The notes under the pieces: generated by a model
What the model was told of the DNA's origin: nothing
Databases searched by the model: none
The model's input: the letters and a program-made list of their open reading frames with translations, nothing else
Translations under genes and position numbers: made by a program
Part shown: piece by piece, positions 46,686-56,310 of the stretch
Numbering within the stretch: the stretch's first letter is position 1
Layout of the letters: the number at the start of each line of letters is the position of its first letter
From: Arthrobacter sp. 24S4-2
GTDB taxonomy: Bacteria > Actinomycetota > Actinomycetes > Actinomycetales > Micrococcaceae
Direction of reading: 5' to 3'
DNA: 64,000 nt
Assembly: GCF_005280255.1 (NCBI RefSeq)
Contig: NZ_CP040018.1
Location: 3,906,001 to 3,970,000 of the forward strand

Positions 46686-47642
46686 TTACTTAACCAGGCC
46701 CTTGTCCTTGAGCCAGGCGGCCGCAGCGTCCTTCGGGTTCTGCTTCTGGGTGCCGCTGACTGCGCGGTTGAGGTTGATCAGGTCATCCGTGGTGAGGATC
46801 TTGGACACGGAGTTGAGTGCTTCCTTGGCCTTGTCCGTCATCTTGGACTTGTTGTACAGCGGGAGGACCTGCTGGGCGATGAAGTTGTCCTTCGGGTCTT
46901 CCAGAACAACCAGGTCATTGTCGGCGATGGCAGGCGTGGTGGTGTAGATGTCGGCTACCTGGACCTGGTCCTCGAGCAGCGCCTTGACCGTGATGGGGCC
47001 GCCACCGTCGCTGAACGGTTCGAGCTTCTTGGGCTCGCAGTTGTAGTTTTTCTTGAGGCCGGGCAGGCCGTAGGCACGCTCGGCAAAGGTTGCCGGAGCA
47101 CCGACCACAATTTGGCTGCAGACCTTGGCCAGATCTTCGATTGACTTGAGCTGGTACTTTTCAGCCGTCGCCTTGGTCACCACCATGGCGTCTTTGTCTT
47201 CGGCCTTGGAGGCCTCCAGTACGGCCAGGCCCTCAGGCAACTTGCCCGGCAGTGCCTTGAATATATCCTCGGCTGAAACTTCGGTGGCTTCCTTGTTTAC
47301 ATGCAGCAGGAGGTTGCCGCTGTAGTCGGGGATGACGTCCACGGAGCCGTCCTGGACAGCTTTGAAGTAGACCTCCCGTGAGCCGATGTTGGGCTTGGTG
47401 CTTGCGGTCACGCCTGCGGCGTTCAGGGCACCGGCGTAGACCTCGGCAATGATCTGGCTTTCCGGGAAATCCGCAGAGCCGATCACCAGCGCAGACCCTG
47501 ACCCCGAACCGCCCGTGGCCGGCGCACTTCCAAGGGGGTTAGAGCTTCCCCCGCATGCCGAAAGTGCCAGGGCCAATCCGACGCCGGCGGCCAGACCGCC
47601 GAATGCGCGCCTGCCCAGGACTCTGTGGTGGGTTTCCTTCAT
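46686..47642 (-). CDS. Glycine betaine/choline-type ABC substrate-binding lipoprotein (OpuC/ProX type)
   Basis: 318 residues with a lipoprotein signal (lipobox LSAC at about residues 27-30). Ligand-domain features: VIGSADFPESQIIAEVYAGA, NIGSREVYFKAVQDGSVDVI, PDYSGNLLLH and VQVADIYTTTPAIADNDLVV, as in quaternary-amine binding proteins. Last gene of the four-gene operon, its start overlapping the permease stop (ATGA). The actual ligand (betaine, choline or carnitine) is not resolved. Confidence 0.92.
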   Translation of the reverse strand: MKETHHRVLGRRAFGGLAAGVGLALALSACGGSSNPLGSAPATGGSGSGSALVIGSADFPESQIIAEVYAGALNAAGVTASTKPNIGSREVYFKAVQDGSVDVIPDYSGNLLLHVNKEATEVSAEDIFKALPGKLPEGLAVLEASKAEDKDAMVVTKATAEKYQLKSIEDLAKVCSQIVVGAPATFAERAYGLPGLKKNYNCEPKKLEPFSDGGGPITVKALLEDQVQVADIYTTTPAIADNDLVVLEDPKDNFIAQQVLPLYNKSKMTDKAKEALNSVSKILTTDDLINLNRAVSGTQKQNPKDAAAAWLKDKGLVK

Positions 47643-48385
47643 GACGTACCTCCTTGAACAACAGGCTCCGCGGACACGGGCTCTGTGAGATCAGCCGGAG
47701 CCTGCTGGCTCCGGCCTGGCGTGGCAGGGGCTCCCCTGGACAGGAACAGCCTCTGGAATACAGCGAGAACCAGGTCGACGGCGATCGCCAGTCCGGCTAT
47801 CAGGAGCGAACCGCCCAGCATCTGCGGAAAATCGGACAGCACCAGGCCGTCGAAGAGGTACCGGCCAAGGCCGCCGAGGTTGATGTAGGCAACCACAGAC
47901 ACGGTGGCGATCACCTGGAGCACGCCGGTCCTGAACCCGCCGAACATGACGGTCAGGGCATTGGGGAATTCGGCCCGGAACAGGACCTGCAGCTCTGTCA
48001 TGCCCATGGCACGGGCTGCGTCCACCATATTCCGGTCCACGCTGGCGATCCCGGCATAGGTTCCGGCGAGCAGCGGTGGCACGGTCAGAATCACCAGCGC
48101 CCAGATGGGCGGCATCAGGCCTATGCCGGCGAGGAGGACGAACAGGGTCAGCAGGCCGAGCGTGGGCAGGGCCCTTAGCGCGCCGGCCAACGCCACAACG
48201 GCCACCCGGCCGCGGCCCGTGTGGCCGACGTAAAGTCCGATGGGGACCGCGATGGCGGTGGCGATCAGCATCACGAGCCCCGTGTACTGCAGGTGCTCGG
48301 CCAGGCGGGCAGGGATTCCGGCGCTTCCTGTCCAGTGCAGGGGGTTGCCAAGCCACGCGAAAGTGTCCGTGAATACGTTGCTCAT
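47639..48385 (-). CDS. Glycine betaine/choline-type ABC permease 2
   Basis: 248 residues from ATG 48385, coupled (ATGA) to both neighbours. Membrane permease with the EAA-type loop VDAARAMGMTELQVLFRAEF and GVLQVIATVSVVAYINLGGL typical of OpuCB/OpuCD. The C-terminal 40 residues are hydrophilic and variable. Confidence 0.92.
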   Translation of the reverse strand: MSNVFTDTFAWLGNPLHWTGSAGIPARLAEHLQYTGLVMLIATAIAVPIGLYVGHTGRGRVAVVALAGALRALPTLGLLTLFVLLAGIGLMPPIWALVILTVPPLLAGTYAGIASVDRNMVDAARAMGMTELQVLFRAEFPNALTVMFGGFRTGVLQVIATVSVVAYINLGGLGRYLFDGLVLSDFPQMLGGSLLIAGLAIAVDLVLAVFQRLFLSRGAPATPGRSQQAPADLTEPVSAEPVVQGGTS

Positions 48386-49092
48386 GCGGAGGCACCGCCG
48401 GCCTGGACATCGGACAACCGTTCCGCCGCCGAGGCGGTTCCGGCCTTGTCCGTTCTCGCCGCCGCCCTGGTCCACGGCGTGAGGAGCCGTTCAAGCACCA
48501 CCAGGATAGCGTCCATCACCAGCGCCAGGACCAGGATGGCAATGATTCCGACCAGCACCTCCGTGATGAAGCCCCGTTGGAGGCCGGAAGTGAAGAGCAT
48601 CCCGAGATTGCCGATGCCCAGCAGCGCAGCCACGCTCACCAGCGAGATGTTGCTGACGGACACCACGCGCAACCCGGCGAACAGCACCGGCAGGGAGAGC
48701 GGGAGGTCAATCTGGACGAACCGTGCCGCGGGCTTGAAGCCCATGGCCACGGCAGCCTGGCGGAGGTCCTCGTCCACTGAGTCAAAGGCGTCCAGGGCGG
48801 CCCGGACCAGGAGTGCCACGGCGTAGATAGTCAGAGCAACAATCACGTTGACCGGGTCCAGGATCCTGGTGCCCAGGATGGACGGCAGGATGATGAACAG
48901 CGCAAGCGAAGGCACGGTATAGAGCAAGGACGTTGCCGTGACCACCACCGAGCGCAAGGTCCTGTTGCGCCGGGCGAACTGGGCCAGCGGAATCGAAAGG
49001 AGCAGCCCAAATGCCATGGGCAGGACGGCCAGCACCAGATGCTGGCCGGCGAGCTCAAACACCCGCCCGCTGTTGGCCAGGAACCATTCCAT
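48382..49092 (-). CDS. Glycine betaine/choline-type ABC permease 1
   Basis: 236 residues from ATG 49092, which overlaps the end of the ATPase gene (TGATG) once that gene is read through its frame slip. Permease loop DLRQAAVAMGFKPAARFVQI and SNISLVSVAALLGIGNLGML are family marks. The earlier in-frame sequence up to 49350 belongs to the ATPase in another frame and is not part of this protein. Confidence 0.92.
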   Translation of the reverse strand: MEWFLANSGRVFELAGQHLVLAVLPMAFGLLLSIPLAQFARRNRTLRSVVVTATSLLYTVPSLALFIILPSILGTRILDPVNVIVALTIYAVALLVRAALDAFDSVDEDLRQAAVAMGFKPAARFVQIDLPLSLPVLFAGLRVVSVSNISLVSVAALLGIGNLGMLFTSGLQRGFITEVLVGIIAILVLALVMDAILVVLERLLTPWTRAAARTDKAGTASAAERLSDVQAGGASA

Positions 49093-50191
49093 CAGAGAGC
49101 GTCCTGCCGGATCAGCCGGGCCGATTCGATGACGGCGAGCACCTCGTCCGCCTTGATGACACCGGCAACCCTGCCGTCCGCATCCACGGCAACGCCCACC
49201 CCGAAGGGGAGGACAGCGCTGCATCCAGTGCCCGCCGGAGGGTGTCGCCCTTCCGGAAGAGCGAACCGCCCGGAACGAGGACCGACCCGTCGCCGGGGCC
49301 GGTCCAGCCCAGCGGGCGCAGGTCAGCATCCACCACCAGCAGCCAGTCACCGCCGGCAGGGCCAGCCGTCGCGGACCCGAGGTCCGCCTGGCTTACCGTG
49401 GCAGCCTCGTGGAGGACCACGCCGTCGGACGGGCTGAACGCCAAGTGGCGGAAACCCCTGTCCCTGCCCACGAAGGACGCTACAAAGTCGTTGGCCGGGG
49501 CCCGGAGGATCTCCTCCGGGGTTGCGTACTGGGCCAGTTTGCCGCCGGTGGCGAAGACGGCGACTTTGTCACCGAGCACGGTGGCTTCGTCGATGTCATG
49601 CGTGACGAAAACGATGGTTTTGGCCAGGTCCCGCTGGAGGCGGAGGAGCTCCTGCTGGAGCTCGTCGCGCACCACGGGGTCCACGGCGCTGAAGGGTTCG
49701 TCCATCAGCAGTACCGGCGGATCTGCCGCGAGCGCCCGGGCCACGCCCACGCGCTGCTGCTGGCCGCCGGACAGCTGGGAGGGGTACCGCTTGCCGAGCA
49801 CCGAAGCGAGCCCGACGACGTCGAGCAGTTCCTGGGCGCGCTTGCGCGACTCAGCCTTGGAGACCCCGTTCAGCCGCGGGACCGTGGCGATGTTATCCAG
49901 CACCGAACGGTGCGGCATCAGTCCCGAGGACTGCATGACATAGCCCATGGACCTGCGCAGCTGCGCGGCGGGCACGGAGGTGACGTCCTTCCCGTCCACA
50001 GTGATGGTGCCAGTGGTTGGTTCGACCATGCGGTTGATCATCCGGAGGGAGGTGGTCTTCCCACAGCCGGACGGACCAACAAACACCGTGATGGAGCCTT
50101 TGTCTATGGACATGGTCAGGTTGTCCACGGCCGGCTGCCCGCTCTGGTACTGCTTGGTGACGCTCTGGAATTCGATCATGGCTTCAGCCAT
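49092..50191 (-). CDS. Glycine betaine/choline-type ABC ATPase, frame slips near the C-terminus
   Basis: Cytoplasmic ATPase of the quaternary-amine family. Walker A VGPSGCGKTTSLRMINRMVE, Q-loop YVMQSSGLMPHRSVLDNIAT, signature YPSQLSGGQQQRVGVARALA, Walker B VLLMDEPFSAVDPVVRDELQ and H-loop FVTHDIDEATVLGDKVAV. The C-terminal CBS-like part breaks at cccc 49199-49202 and would end at 49112. One more base gives GVGVAVDADGRVAGVIKADE and a stop at 49092 that overlaps the next start, as expected in this tightly coupled operon. Confidence 0.9.
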
Positions 50192-50357
50192 TTCCGGGCT
50201 TACCTAACTGTTGGCGGCAACATCGGACGGACAAGCCAGAAGATCATAAGCTCACTGATTTTCGGCTGTAAAGCAGGTAGTACACAGCGTATCGAGCGGT
50301 CCCGCCAAAGTCAGCGGTGCCGCGGTTACCGTAAGCATTCGGTGACCTCCGTATTTT

Positions 50358-50387
50358 GGATGGGTGGCAGCCCCCTGCCACCCATCC
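50358..50387. terminator. Hairpin downstream of rsgA
   Basis: Thirteen-bp perfect stem (GGATGGGTGGCAG at 50358-50370 with 50375-50387), loop CCCC, 35 bp past the rsgA stop and between it and the betaine operon. No clear U-run on the rsgA strand, so it may act as a processing barrier. Confidence 0.5.
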
Positions 50388-50421
50388 CTGCCACGCATCC
50401 CGCGGCCGCCTATCCCGCGCG

Positions 50422-51636
50422 CTACCCGGGCTTCCGCCAGCCGCGCTTCCCGTCCCGGGCGGAACGTTCGTCGGCCTTTTCCTGCCCGTAGCGCTCGGCC
50501 GCACGTTGGCTCTTGCCCGCCACCACCACTTTCTGGTGCCACTCGCGCTGGTACGCACGCCGGGCAGCCGCGTCATGCCGCCGGTTAAGGGCCGCGAGCT
50601 CGCGCTGAAGCTTGAGGTAGCTCTCCCACCGGCGCGCATCAAGGGTTTCGTCCGCCAGGGCGGCCTGCACGGCACAGCCAGGTTCCCGGTCATGCGCACA
50701 GTCGGTAAAGCGGCACTGGCCGAACAGCTCTTCCAGGTCGCCGAACATTTCGCCCATGCCGTCGTCCGCGTCGAAGAGCCCGAAACCGCGCACCCCCGGC
50801 GTGTCCATGAGCACTGCTCCTCCGGGCAGTGGGACGAGCTCGCGGGACGTCGTGGTGTGCCTGCCCTTGCCATCGCCGGCCCGGGCTGCCCCGACCTCCT
50901 GGACCCTGTGCCCTGCGAGGGCGTTGATCAGGGTGGACTTTCCGGCACCGGATGGTCCCAGCAGGACGAGCGTCCCGCCGGCCGGGATGTGGCCGAGCAG
51001 TTCATCGAGTCCGTCGCCGTGCTCGGCCGATGTGGTGACAACGGCCACGCCGGCGGATTGCCGGATGACCTTGCCGACGACGTCATCCGCGATGTCGGCG
51101 AGGTCGGCCTTCGTGATGACCACCAGCGGCGTGGCCCCCGAATCCCAGGCCGCCACCAGGGTCCGTTCCAGCCGGTTATGCGTCAGCGGCCGGTCCACCG
51201 GGACGACGACACCCACCACGTCCACGTTGGCGCCGAGGACCTGCGCTTCCGAGGACGCCTCGAACGCCCGCTTGCGGGTCAGCGCGGAGTGCCGGGGCAG
51301 CACACTGACAACGGCCGGTTCCCCCGCCGCGTTCACGCCGAGCCAAACCCAGTCCCCGGTGGCAGGAACATCACCGCCCGAGGGGTAGGGCAGGTGGCAG
51401 AGTTCCGCGGCGGCCGCCACGAGGACCCTGTTCCGGTCAACGCGGACAACCCTGCCGGGTTTCTCGCCGCCCGGAACGGGATGGGCGCTGAACAGCGCGG
51501 CTATCGAAGCGGTGTAACCGAACTCCGCCGGGCCCGCCGTTTCCGGGCCCGGGTTCGCCGGATTCTGGTTGCGGGGTGGTGATGTAGTGGTTGATGAAGA
51601 ATCTGCGGTGAGCAATTGACCTGAAGTAGTTTTCAA
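50422..51636 (-). CDS. rsgA: Ribosome small-subunit GTPase RsgA
   Basis: Circularly permuted GTPase in 30S maturation, 404 residues. G motifs appear in permuted order: NVDVVGVVVPVDRPLTHNRL with TKADLADIADDVVG, then P-loop LLGPSGAGKSTLINALAGH and the DTPGVRGFGLF segment. C-terminal zinc site around ELFGQCRFTDCAHDREPGCA. The start is a TTG at 51636; the first 35 residues are low complexity, so the true start may be internal. A basic tail follows the zinc domain. Confidence 0.9.
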   Translation of the reverse strand: MKTTSGQLLTADSSSTTTSPPRNQNPANPGPETAGPAEFGYTASIAALFSAHPVPGGEKPGRVVRVDRNRVLVAAAAELCHLPYPSGGDVPATGDWVWLGVNAAGEPAVVSVLPRHSALTRKRAFEASSEAQVLGANVDVVGVVVPVDRPLTHNRLERTLVAAWDSGATPLVVITKADLADIADDVVGKVIRQSAGVAVVTTSAEHGDGLDELLGHIPAGGTLVLLGPSGAGKSTLINALAGHRVQEVGAARAGDGKGRHTTTSRELVPLPGGAVLMDTPGVRGFGLFDADDGMGEMFGDLEELFGQCRFTDCAHDREPGCAVQAALADETLDARRWESYLKLQRELAALNRRHDAAARRAYQREWHQKVVVAGKSQRAAERYGQEKADERSARDGKRGWRKPG

Positions 51637-51724
51637 TGAAGAACCTCTGTTGGGGCCCCCGTTGCACGGACTCCGCCGGTGATCCGGTCAGGCGGTTCAG
51701 CCTGGCTGATTCAAAAGGTGCGGG

Positions 51725-51802
51725 TCAGGACGTGCGGTTGGCCGGGGCAGGATTAATGACTTTGCTGATGCGCCGGGCGCGCAGGAATATTGCAGTCATC
51801 AT
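51725..51802 (-). CDS. Possible 25-residue small protein upstream of rsgA
   Basis: MMTAIFLRARRISKVINPAP and five more residues, preceded by a strong purine-rich ribosome site (GGGGGAGGTGGAG) ending just before the ATG. Basic and partly hydrophobic. No family is recognised; it could be a leader peptide for rsgA (90 bp downstream on the same strand) or chance. The rest of the 51637-52020 gap holds the pirin and rsgA promoters and no other gene that I can see. Confidence 0.3.
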   Translation of the reverse strand: MMTAIFLRARRISKVINPAPANRTS

Positions 51803-52020
51803 CTCCACCTCCCCCTGTTGCCGTGTTAGATATCGGGGTCCAACCGTCCTCTTCGCCGGCGCTCTGTCCGGCGGCTTTTCAAGGGTAAGCCGTCCGCCCC
51901 CGGCTTGGCTAGGGGGAATGCGCGCCTGCCTGAGCCTGGGTTTGCCTTCGCTCCGGCTTGCCTCCACTGCGGCCGGCACCCCCACTGCCGGGAACCAGCC
52001 CTTCGTCCTAGAGTTGGTCT

Positions 52021-53100
52021 GTGACCAACCTTGAAGTAAGCCCCAGAGAAGAACTGTGCCCGCCCGGACAGCCGGGAGGCTACGCCGGGAACGGTCCGTG
52101 CCTGCAGTTGTGGCCCGCCCGGGAAGTTCCGCTGGGCGGAGTCCGGGCAATGAATGTCTTCCGCACGCTTCCGCAGCGCGGCCTGCCCACCGTAGGCGCT
52201 TGGTGCTTTTTGGACAGCTTCGGACCGGACCGCGTCGCCATGTCAGTCCTGCCGCATCCGCACACCGGCCTCCAGACGGTGACCTGGCCGCTCGCCGGCA
52301 ACATCAGGCACCGCGACAGCGTGGGCAGCGACGTCGTCGTGCGGCCCGGCGAGCTCAACATCATGACGGCCGGGCACGGCGTCTCACACTCCGAGTTCGC
52401 CGTCCTGCCGCACCGTAATTCAGTGACCGACGACGCCGCCGGCGCCGGGACTTCCGGTCACGGAACGTCCGACGCGGGATTTGAGCTTCCGCTGCAGCGG
52501 GGCCTTCAGCTGTGGGTCGCCCTCCCCGATGGTGAGCGCCACCGCGCCCCGGCTTTTGAACAGCACCGGGACCTGCCGGAAGTGGTCGGGGACGGCTTCA
52601 CCGCGACCGTCATGGTGGGAAGCTTTGCAGGCAAGGTCTCGCCCGCCACCATGTACTCCCCTATCGTCGGCGCCGACATCAGCTGCACCGGACCGGTCGC
52701 GCTGCCGCTCAACCCGGAGTTCGAGCACGCCGTGCTGGTGCTCGACGGCGCCCTCACCATCGATGGCCAGGATGTTCTGCCGGGCCCGCTGGGTTACCTC
52801 GGCACCGGCCGGCTTGTCCTTGAACTGGATGCACGTCCGGACACGCGTTTCATCCTGCTGGGCGGCGAACCGTTCCAGGAGGAGCTGCTGATGTGGTGGA
52901 ACTTCGTCGGCCGGACCCACGATGAGGTGGCCCAGGCACGCCAGGACTGGCAGGCCCAGGCGGAGCTGACGGAACAGGACGCCGAGGCGGCGCGCTTTGG
53001 CCTGGTCCGGGGTCATGGGCCGGACGCGGGATCCGAAGCCGGGCGCATCCCGGCTCCGGCGTTGCCCGGAGTGCGCCTCCGGCCCCGCACCCGCTCCTGA
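52021..53100 (+). CDS. Pirin family protein
   Basis: Bicupin of 359 residues, GTG start. N-terminal metal site HPHTGLQTVTWPLAGNIRHR and GELNIMTAGHGVSHSEF supply the three His and one Glu ligands of pirins; RGLQLWVALPDGER opens the second barrel. Some bacterial pirins act as quercetinases or regulators; the role here is open. The tail beyond the second cupin is Arg/Pro-rich. It is convergent with the kinase gene downstream. Confidence 0.88.
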   Translation: MTNLEVSPREELCPPGQPGGYAGNGPCLQLWPAREVPLGGVRAMNVFRTLPQRGLPTVGAWCFLDSFGPDRVAMSVLPHPHTGLQTVTWPLAGNIRHRDSVGSDVVVRPGELNIMTAGHGVSHSEFAVLPHRNSVTDDAAGAGTSGHGTSDAGFELPLQRGLQLWVALPDGERHRAPAFEQHRDLPEVVGDGFTATVMVGSFAGKVSPATMYSPIVGADISCTGPVALPLNPEFEHAVLVLDGALTIDGQDVLPGPLGYLGTGRLVLELDARPDTRFILLGGEPFQEELLMWWNFVGRTHDEVAQARQDWQAQAELTEQDAEAARFGLVRGHGPDAGSEAGRIPAPALPGVRLRPRTRS

Positions 53101-53155
53101 CTGCCCGGGCGCCGAAGGGCCAGAGAAACCCGCTCCTGAGGGCTGCCGCCGCCGG

Positions 53156-54118
53156 CTATCCCTGTTCGGCCACCAGCTGCAGGACGCCGAAGACGGGGTC
53201 CTGCTCCAGCACGCGCACGTCAGTAACGCCTTCGCCGGCCAGGCTCCGCCTGAAGGCGTCCTGAAGCCTCGCGACGTTCATGCCCAGGCCGCTGCCCAGG
53301 ATCACCGGGCCCTGGATTCCCAGTTTCCGCAGTGCCTGGGCCGCCAGTCCGGCGAGGTCCGCGCCTGCCTGCTCAACAAGAGCCTGGCTGGGGGCGTGGC
53401 CGGCGTTCGCCGCCTCCACCACAAGCCGGGCCTGCTGCGCCCAGTAACGGCGCCCCGTTTCAGGCGCGTGGAAGAGTGCTATCAGCTTGTTGGGGTCATC
53501 AACGTTGCAGGAGCGCAGCAGTGCCGTGGTGAGTTCGTCCGGTTCCAGGCCCTGGTTCATCCGGCGAAGGCTGTGGCGGACGGCTTCGCGTCCCAGCCAG
53601 TATCCGCTTCCTTCGTCTCCCAGGAGGTAGCCCCAACCGCCAGCCCGGGCTTCCTCGCCCTGCGCATTCTTGCCCCACGCTGCCGAACCGGTGCCGGCAA
53701 TGACTGCCACTCCGGTGCTTGCCCCGCCGGCTGCCAGCAACAGCCTGGAGTCGTGGACCACCGTGACCTTTGCGCCGGGCACATGGGGAGCGATGAGCGC
53801 TGCGAGCGCAGCTGCATCCTCGTCAGTGTCGATTCCGCCGGCGCCGGCGTAGACCTGGGCGACCCGGCCGCCGCCGATCCTTCCGAAGAGCTCCGCAAGG
53901 TGCAGGGCCGCTTCCTCGCGGCTTACGTTCTGCACATTGGAGCTGCCGACGCTTTCATCAGCTACCGCCTGTCCGTTTTCGAAACGGACGCCGCGGGTCT
54001 TGGTGCCGCCGATATCCAGGCCGATCACGGCACCGGCTACTGCACTGGGCTCCGCGCCGTGGCCGGCGCCGGTGGAAGGAACAGAATCCGTTGCCGGCAG
54101 GTTGTCAGAATTAGTCAC
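53156..54118 (-). CDS. BadF/BadG-type N-acetylglucosamine kinase
   Basis: Sugar kinase of the ASKHA fold, 320 residues. Phosphate-1 loop AVIGLDIGGTKTRGVRFENG near residue 30, VTVVHDSRLLLAAGG and GVAVIAGTGSAAWG (phosphate-2), GWGYLLGDEGSGYWLGREAV, and adenosine motif VILGSGLGMN. The first 25 residues are low complexity. Amino-sugar specificity is inferred from the GDEGSGYW signature. Divergent from the nitronate monooxygenase gene. Confidence 0.87.
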   Translation of the reverse strand: MTNSDNLPATDSVPSTGAGHGAEPSAVAGAVIGLDIGGTKTRGVRFENGQAVADESVGSSNVQNVSREEAALHLAELFGRIGGGRVAQVYAGAGGIDTDEDAAALAALIAPHVPGAKVTVVHDSRLLLAAGGASTGVAVIAGTGSAAWGKNAQGEEARAGGWGYLLGDEGSGYWLGREAVRHSLRRMNQGLEPDELTTALLRSCNVDDPNKLIALFHAPETGRRYWAQQARLVVEAANAGHAPSQALVEQAGADLAGLAAQALRKLGIQGPVILGSGLGMNVARLQDAFRRSLAGEGVTDVRVLEQDPVFGVLQLVAEQG

Positions 54119-54154
54119 GTGAACAGACTACTGAGTCGCTACAAGGAGCAGGGA

Positions 54155-55204
54155 ATGACGGGCGCCATATTCGGAACCAGAATCATTGCGGCACCCATGG
54201 CCGGGGGCACATCGACGCCGCAATTCGTGCAGGCCGTTGCTGAGTCCGGTGGTTTGGGTTTCCTGGCCGCCGGCTATAAGACCGTGGAGGCCATGCAGGC
54301 GGAGATGCGCGAGCTCAGGTCCGCCGGGGCCCGGTTCGGCATGAACGTCTTCGTTCCCGACCGGGCACAGCTGAACCCTTCGGCCCCGGCAGTCCGGGAG
54401 CTGGAGGACTACCGGCAGAGCCTCGAGCCGGATGCCCGGCGGTACGGGGTAAGCCTTCCCGGGCTGCGCCTGGATGACGATGATCTGTGGCAGGACAAGG
54501 TGGACGCCCTGCTCGAAGACCCGGTGGAGTTCGTCAGTTTTACCTTCGGGCTGCCGGAGAGGGACGAGGTGCGTGCGTTAAAGCGGGCGGGCTCCGCGGT
54601 CCTGGCGACCGTCACGAACACCGCCGAGGCCCTACTCGCCGTGGAGCGGGGTGCCGACCTCCTGGCGGTCCAGCATGCCAGTGCGGGCGGCCACAGCGGC
54701 GCGTTTCTGCCGCCGGCAGGCGGGGCCGCCTCCCCCGGAACCCTGACGACGGCGGAGCTGCTCGCCTCGGTGCGTGCCGCCGTCGGCGTCCCGCTGGTTG
54801 CGGCCGGCGGGATCATGGATTCCGCCGGGCTGGACGCTGTGCTGGCCGCGGGCGCATCCGCTGCCCAGCTGGGCACGGCCTTCGTCCGCAGCGACGAAAG
54901 CGGGGCACGCCAGCTCCACAAGGACGCCCTCGCCAGCCCCCGCTTCACGGAAACACGCCTGACCCGCGCCTTCACCGGCCGGCAGGCCCGCGCGCTTGCC
55001 AACTCTTTCGTGCTGGACCACGGGGATGCCCCCGAGGGATACCCTGCGATTCACCACCTGACTGCCCCGATCCGGGCAGCGGCAGCCGCAGCGGGCGATC
55101 CGGAGCGGCTGAACCTGTGGGCGGGAACCGGGTGGAGGCAGGCTTCGGAAGGTCCTGTCGCGGCAATCATGGCAGGGCTGCTGGCGGGGTCGGCGCTGGC
55201 CTGA
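54155..55204 (+). CDS. Nitronate monooxygenase (2-nitropropane dioxygenase family)
   Basis: FMN-dependent TIM barrel, 349 residues. IIAAPMAGGTSTPQFVQAVA with GGLGFLAAGYK (N-terminal FMN region), LAVQHASAGGHSGAFLPP with the catalytic-type His, LVAAGGIMDSAGLDAVLAAG and AAQLGTAFVRSDES. Oxidises alkyl nitronates such as propionate-3-nitronate. The ATG at 54155 follows AAGGAG with good spacing and is preferred over upstream in-frame codons. Confidence 0.9.
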   Translation: MTGAIFGTRIIAAPMAGGTSTPQFVQAVAESGGLGFLAAGYKTVEAMQAEMRELRSAGARFGMNVFVPDRAQLNPSAPAVRELEDYRQSLEPDARRYGVSLPGLRLDDDDLWQDKVDALLEDPVEFVSFTFGLPERDEVRALKRAGSAVLATVTNTAEALLAVERGADLLAVQHASAGGHSGAFLPPAGGAASPGTLTTAELLASVRAAVGVPLVAAGGIMDSAGLDAVLAAGASAAQLGTAFVRSDESGARQLHKDALASPRFTETRLTRAFTGRQARALANSFVLDHGDAPEGYPAIHHLTAPIRAAAAAAGDPERLNLWAGTGWRQASEGPVAAIMAGLLAGSALA

Positions 55205-55259
55205 GTTGCCGTCTGCCCAACGGCCGGCGCTGCACGAAACACACCGGATCGGCCGGTCA

Positions 55260-56240
55260 TCACCCGGAGCGCGCCCGGACCAGCCCTGCCAGCAGCGCCG
55301 GCCCGTCGGCCAGGACCATCTCGCGGAACAGCCTGACTTGGTCCGGCTCGGCCTCCTGGCCGCCGCGGCGTTCGCGCCATGCAAGACCGATTTCGCGGAA
55401 GGCCAGCCCCGATTCCAGCGGCACCTCCACCCAGCCCAGGTTGCCGGTGAGCGGACTCACCGTCCGCCCGGGCGCCAATCCGCCGGGCGGAAGGATGCTG
55501 ACGCCCAGCCCGGCGGAAACAAGGCCGCGGACCGTGTGGGAGTCCTGGCTTTCGAAGGCGATGCGCGGGCGGAATCCCGCCTCGCGGAACAGTGCATCCG
55601 TTAGCGATCGCATCCCGAACCCGGCTCCCATGGCCACGAACGGGTCCTGCCTGATCTCCGCAAGCTGTGCTGTTTTTCGGCCGGCCAGACGGTGCTCATG
55701 GTGGACCACCAGCCGCAGCGGTTCCCGGTAGAGTGCGGCCGAGCCGATGCTCCGGCTGGCGGGCGCGACGGGAGCCGTGAGTGCCAGGTCCGCCGTTCCC
55801 CCGGCGAGTTCCGCGAGGCAGCCGTCGCGCGCGCCCTGGCTGAGGTCGAAGGCCGTTTGCGGATGGCGGCTGCGGAAGGCACTGATCAGCAGCGGCAGCG
55901 TGCCCTCGCCGAAGGTGTGCTGGAACGCCACGGCTATCCGGCCGCGCACCACCTCGGATTCATGCCGGACCAGGTCCAGGCCGGTCCGGAACTCGTCCAG
56001 GGCGGCGTCGATGTACGGCAGCAGCGCCTTGGCTGCCGGGGTGAGCCGGACTCCCCGGCCGTCGCGGACCAGCAGTTCGGTGCCCACCACCGCGCTGGCG
56101 CGGGCGAGCGCGCGGCTGACTGTGGACTGCGGCACGCCCAGCAGTTCGGCCGTTTCGGTCACATGCTGGGTCCGCCCGAGTTCGGACAGGATGGGAAGCA
56201 GCGGCAGCAGCTGCACCAGCTGTTTGTGCTCGATGTCCAT
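55260..56240 (-). CDS. LysR-family transcriptional regulator
   Basis: 326 residues. HTH in residues about 25-60 (QHVTETAELLGVPQSTVSRA) followed by the linker helix and two-lobe effector domain (GRIAVAFQHTFGEGTLPLLI, FVAMGAGFGMRSLTDALFRE, ASILPPGG-like GVSILPPGG). Divergent from an MFS exporter 70 bp away, the usual layout for a LysR controlling an efflux gene. Effector unknown. Confidence 0.9.
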   Translation of the reverse strand: MDIEHKQLVQLLPLLPILSELGRTQHVTETAELLGVPQSTVSRALARASAVVGTELLVRDGRGVRLTPAAKALLPYIDAALDEFRTGLDLVRHESEVVRGRIAVAFQHTFGEGTLPLLISAFRSRHPQTAFDLSQGARDGCLAELAGGTADLALTAPVAPASRSIGSAALYREPLRLVVHHEHRLAGRKTAQLAEIRQDPFVAMGAGFGMRSLTDALFREAGFRPRIAFESQDSHTVRGLVSAGLGVSILPPGGLAPGRTVSPLTGNLGWVEVPLESGLAFREIGLAWRERRGGQEAEPDQVRLFREMVLADGPALLAGLVRARSG

Positions 56241-56289
56241 CCGGCACCTCCGTCAATCAATCCGTATTCGGCATTTGTTCTATGTAAAT

Positions 56290-56306
56290 CATGCATTGGA
56301 AGCATG
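56290..56306. promoter_or_regulatory. Candidate LysR box in the LysR/MFS divergent region
   Basis: CATGC (56290-56294), 7-bp spacer, GCATG (56302-56306), a dyad of the size LysR proteins bind. It overlaps the MFS ribosome-binding region, so binding could block or activate that gene. Confidence 0.4.
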
Positions 56307-56310
56307 TCTG

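Noticed and set aside
52997..54154. Plus-strand frame running ahead of nitronate monooxygenase and antisense to the kinase gene
   Set aside because: The N-acetylglucosamine kinase motifs are on the minus strand and a good ribosome site defines the monooxygenase start at 54155.
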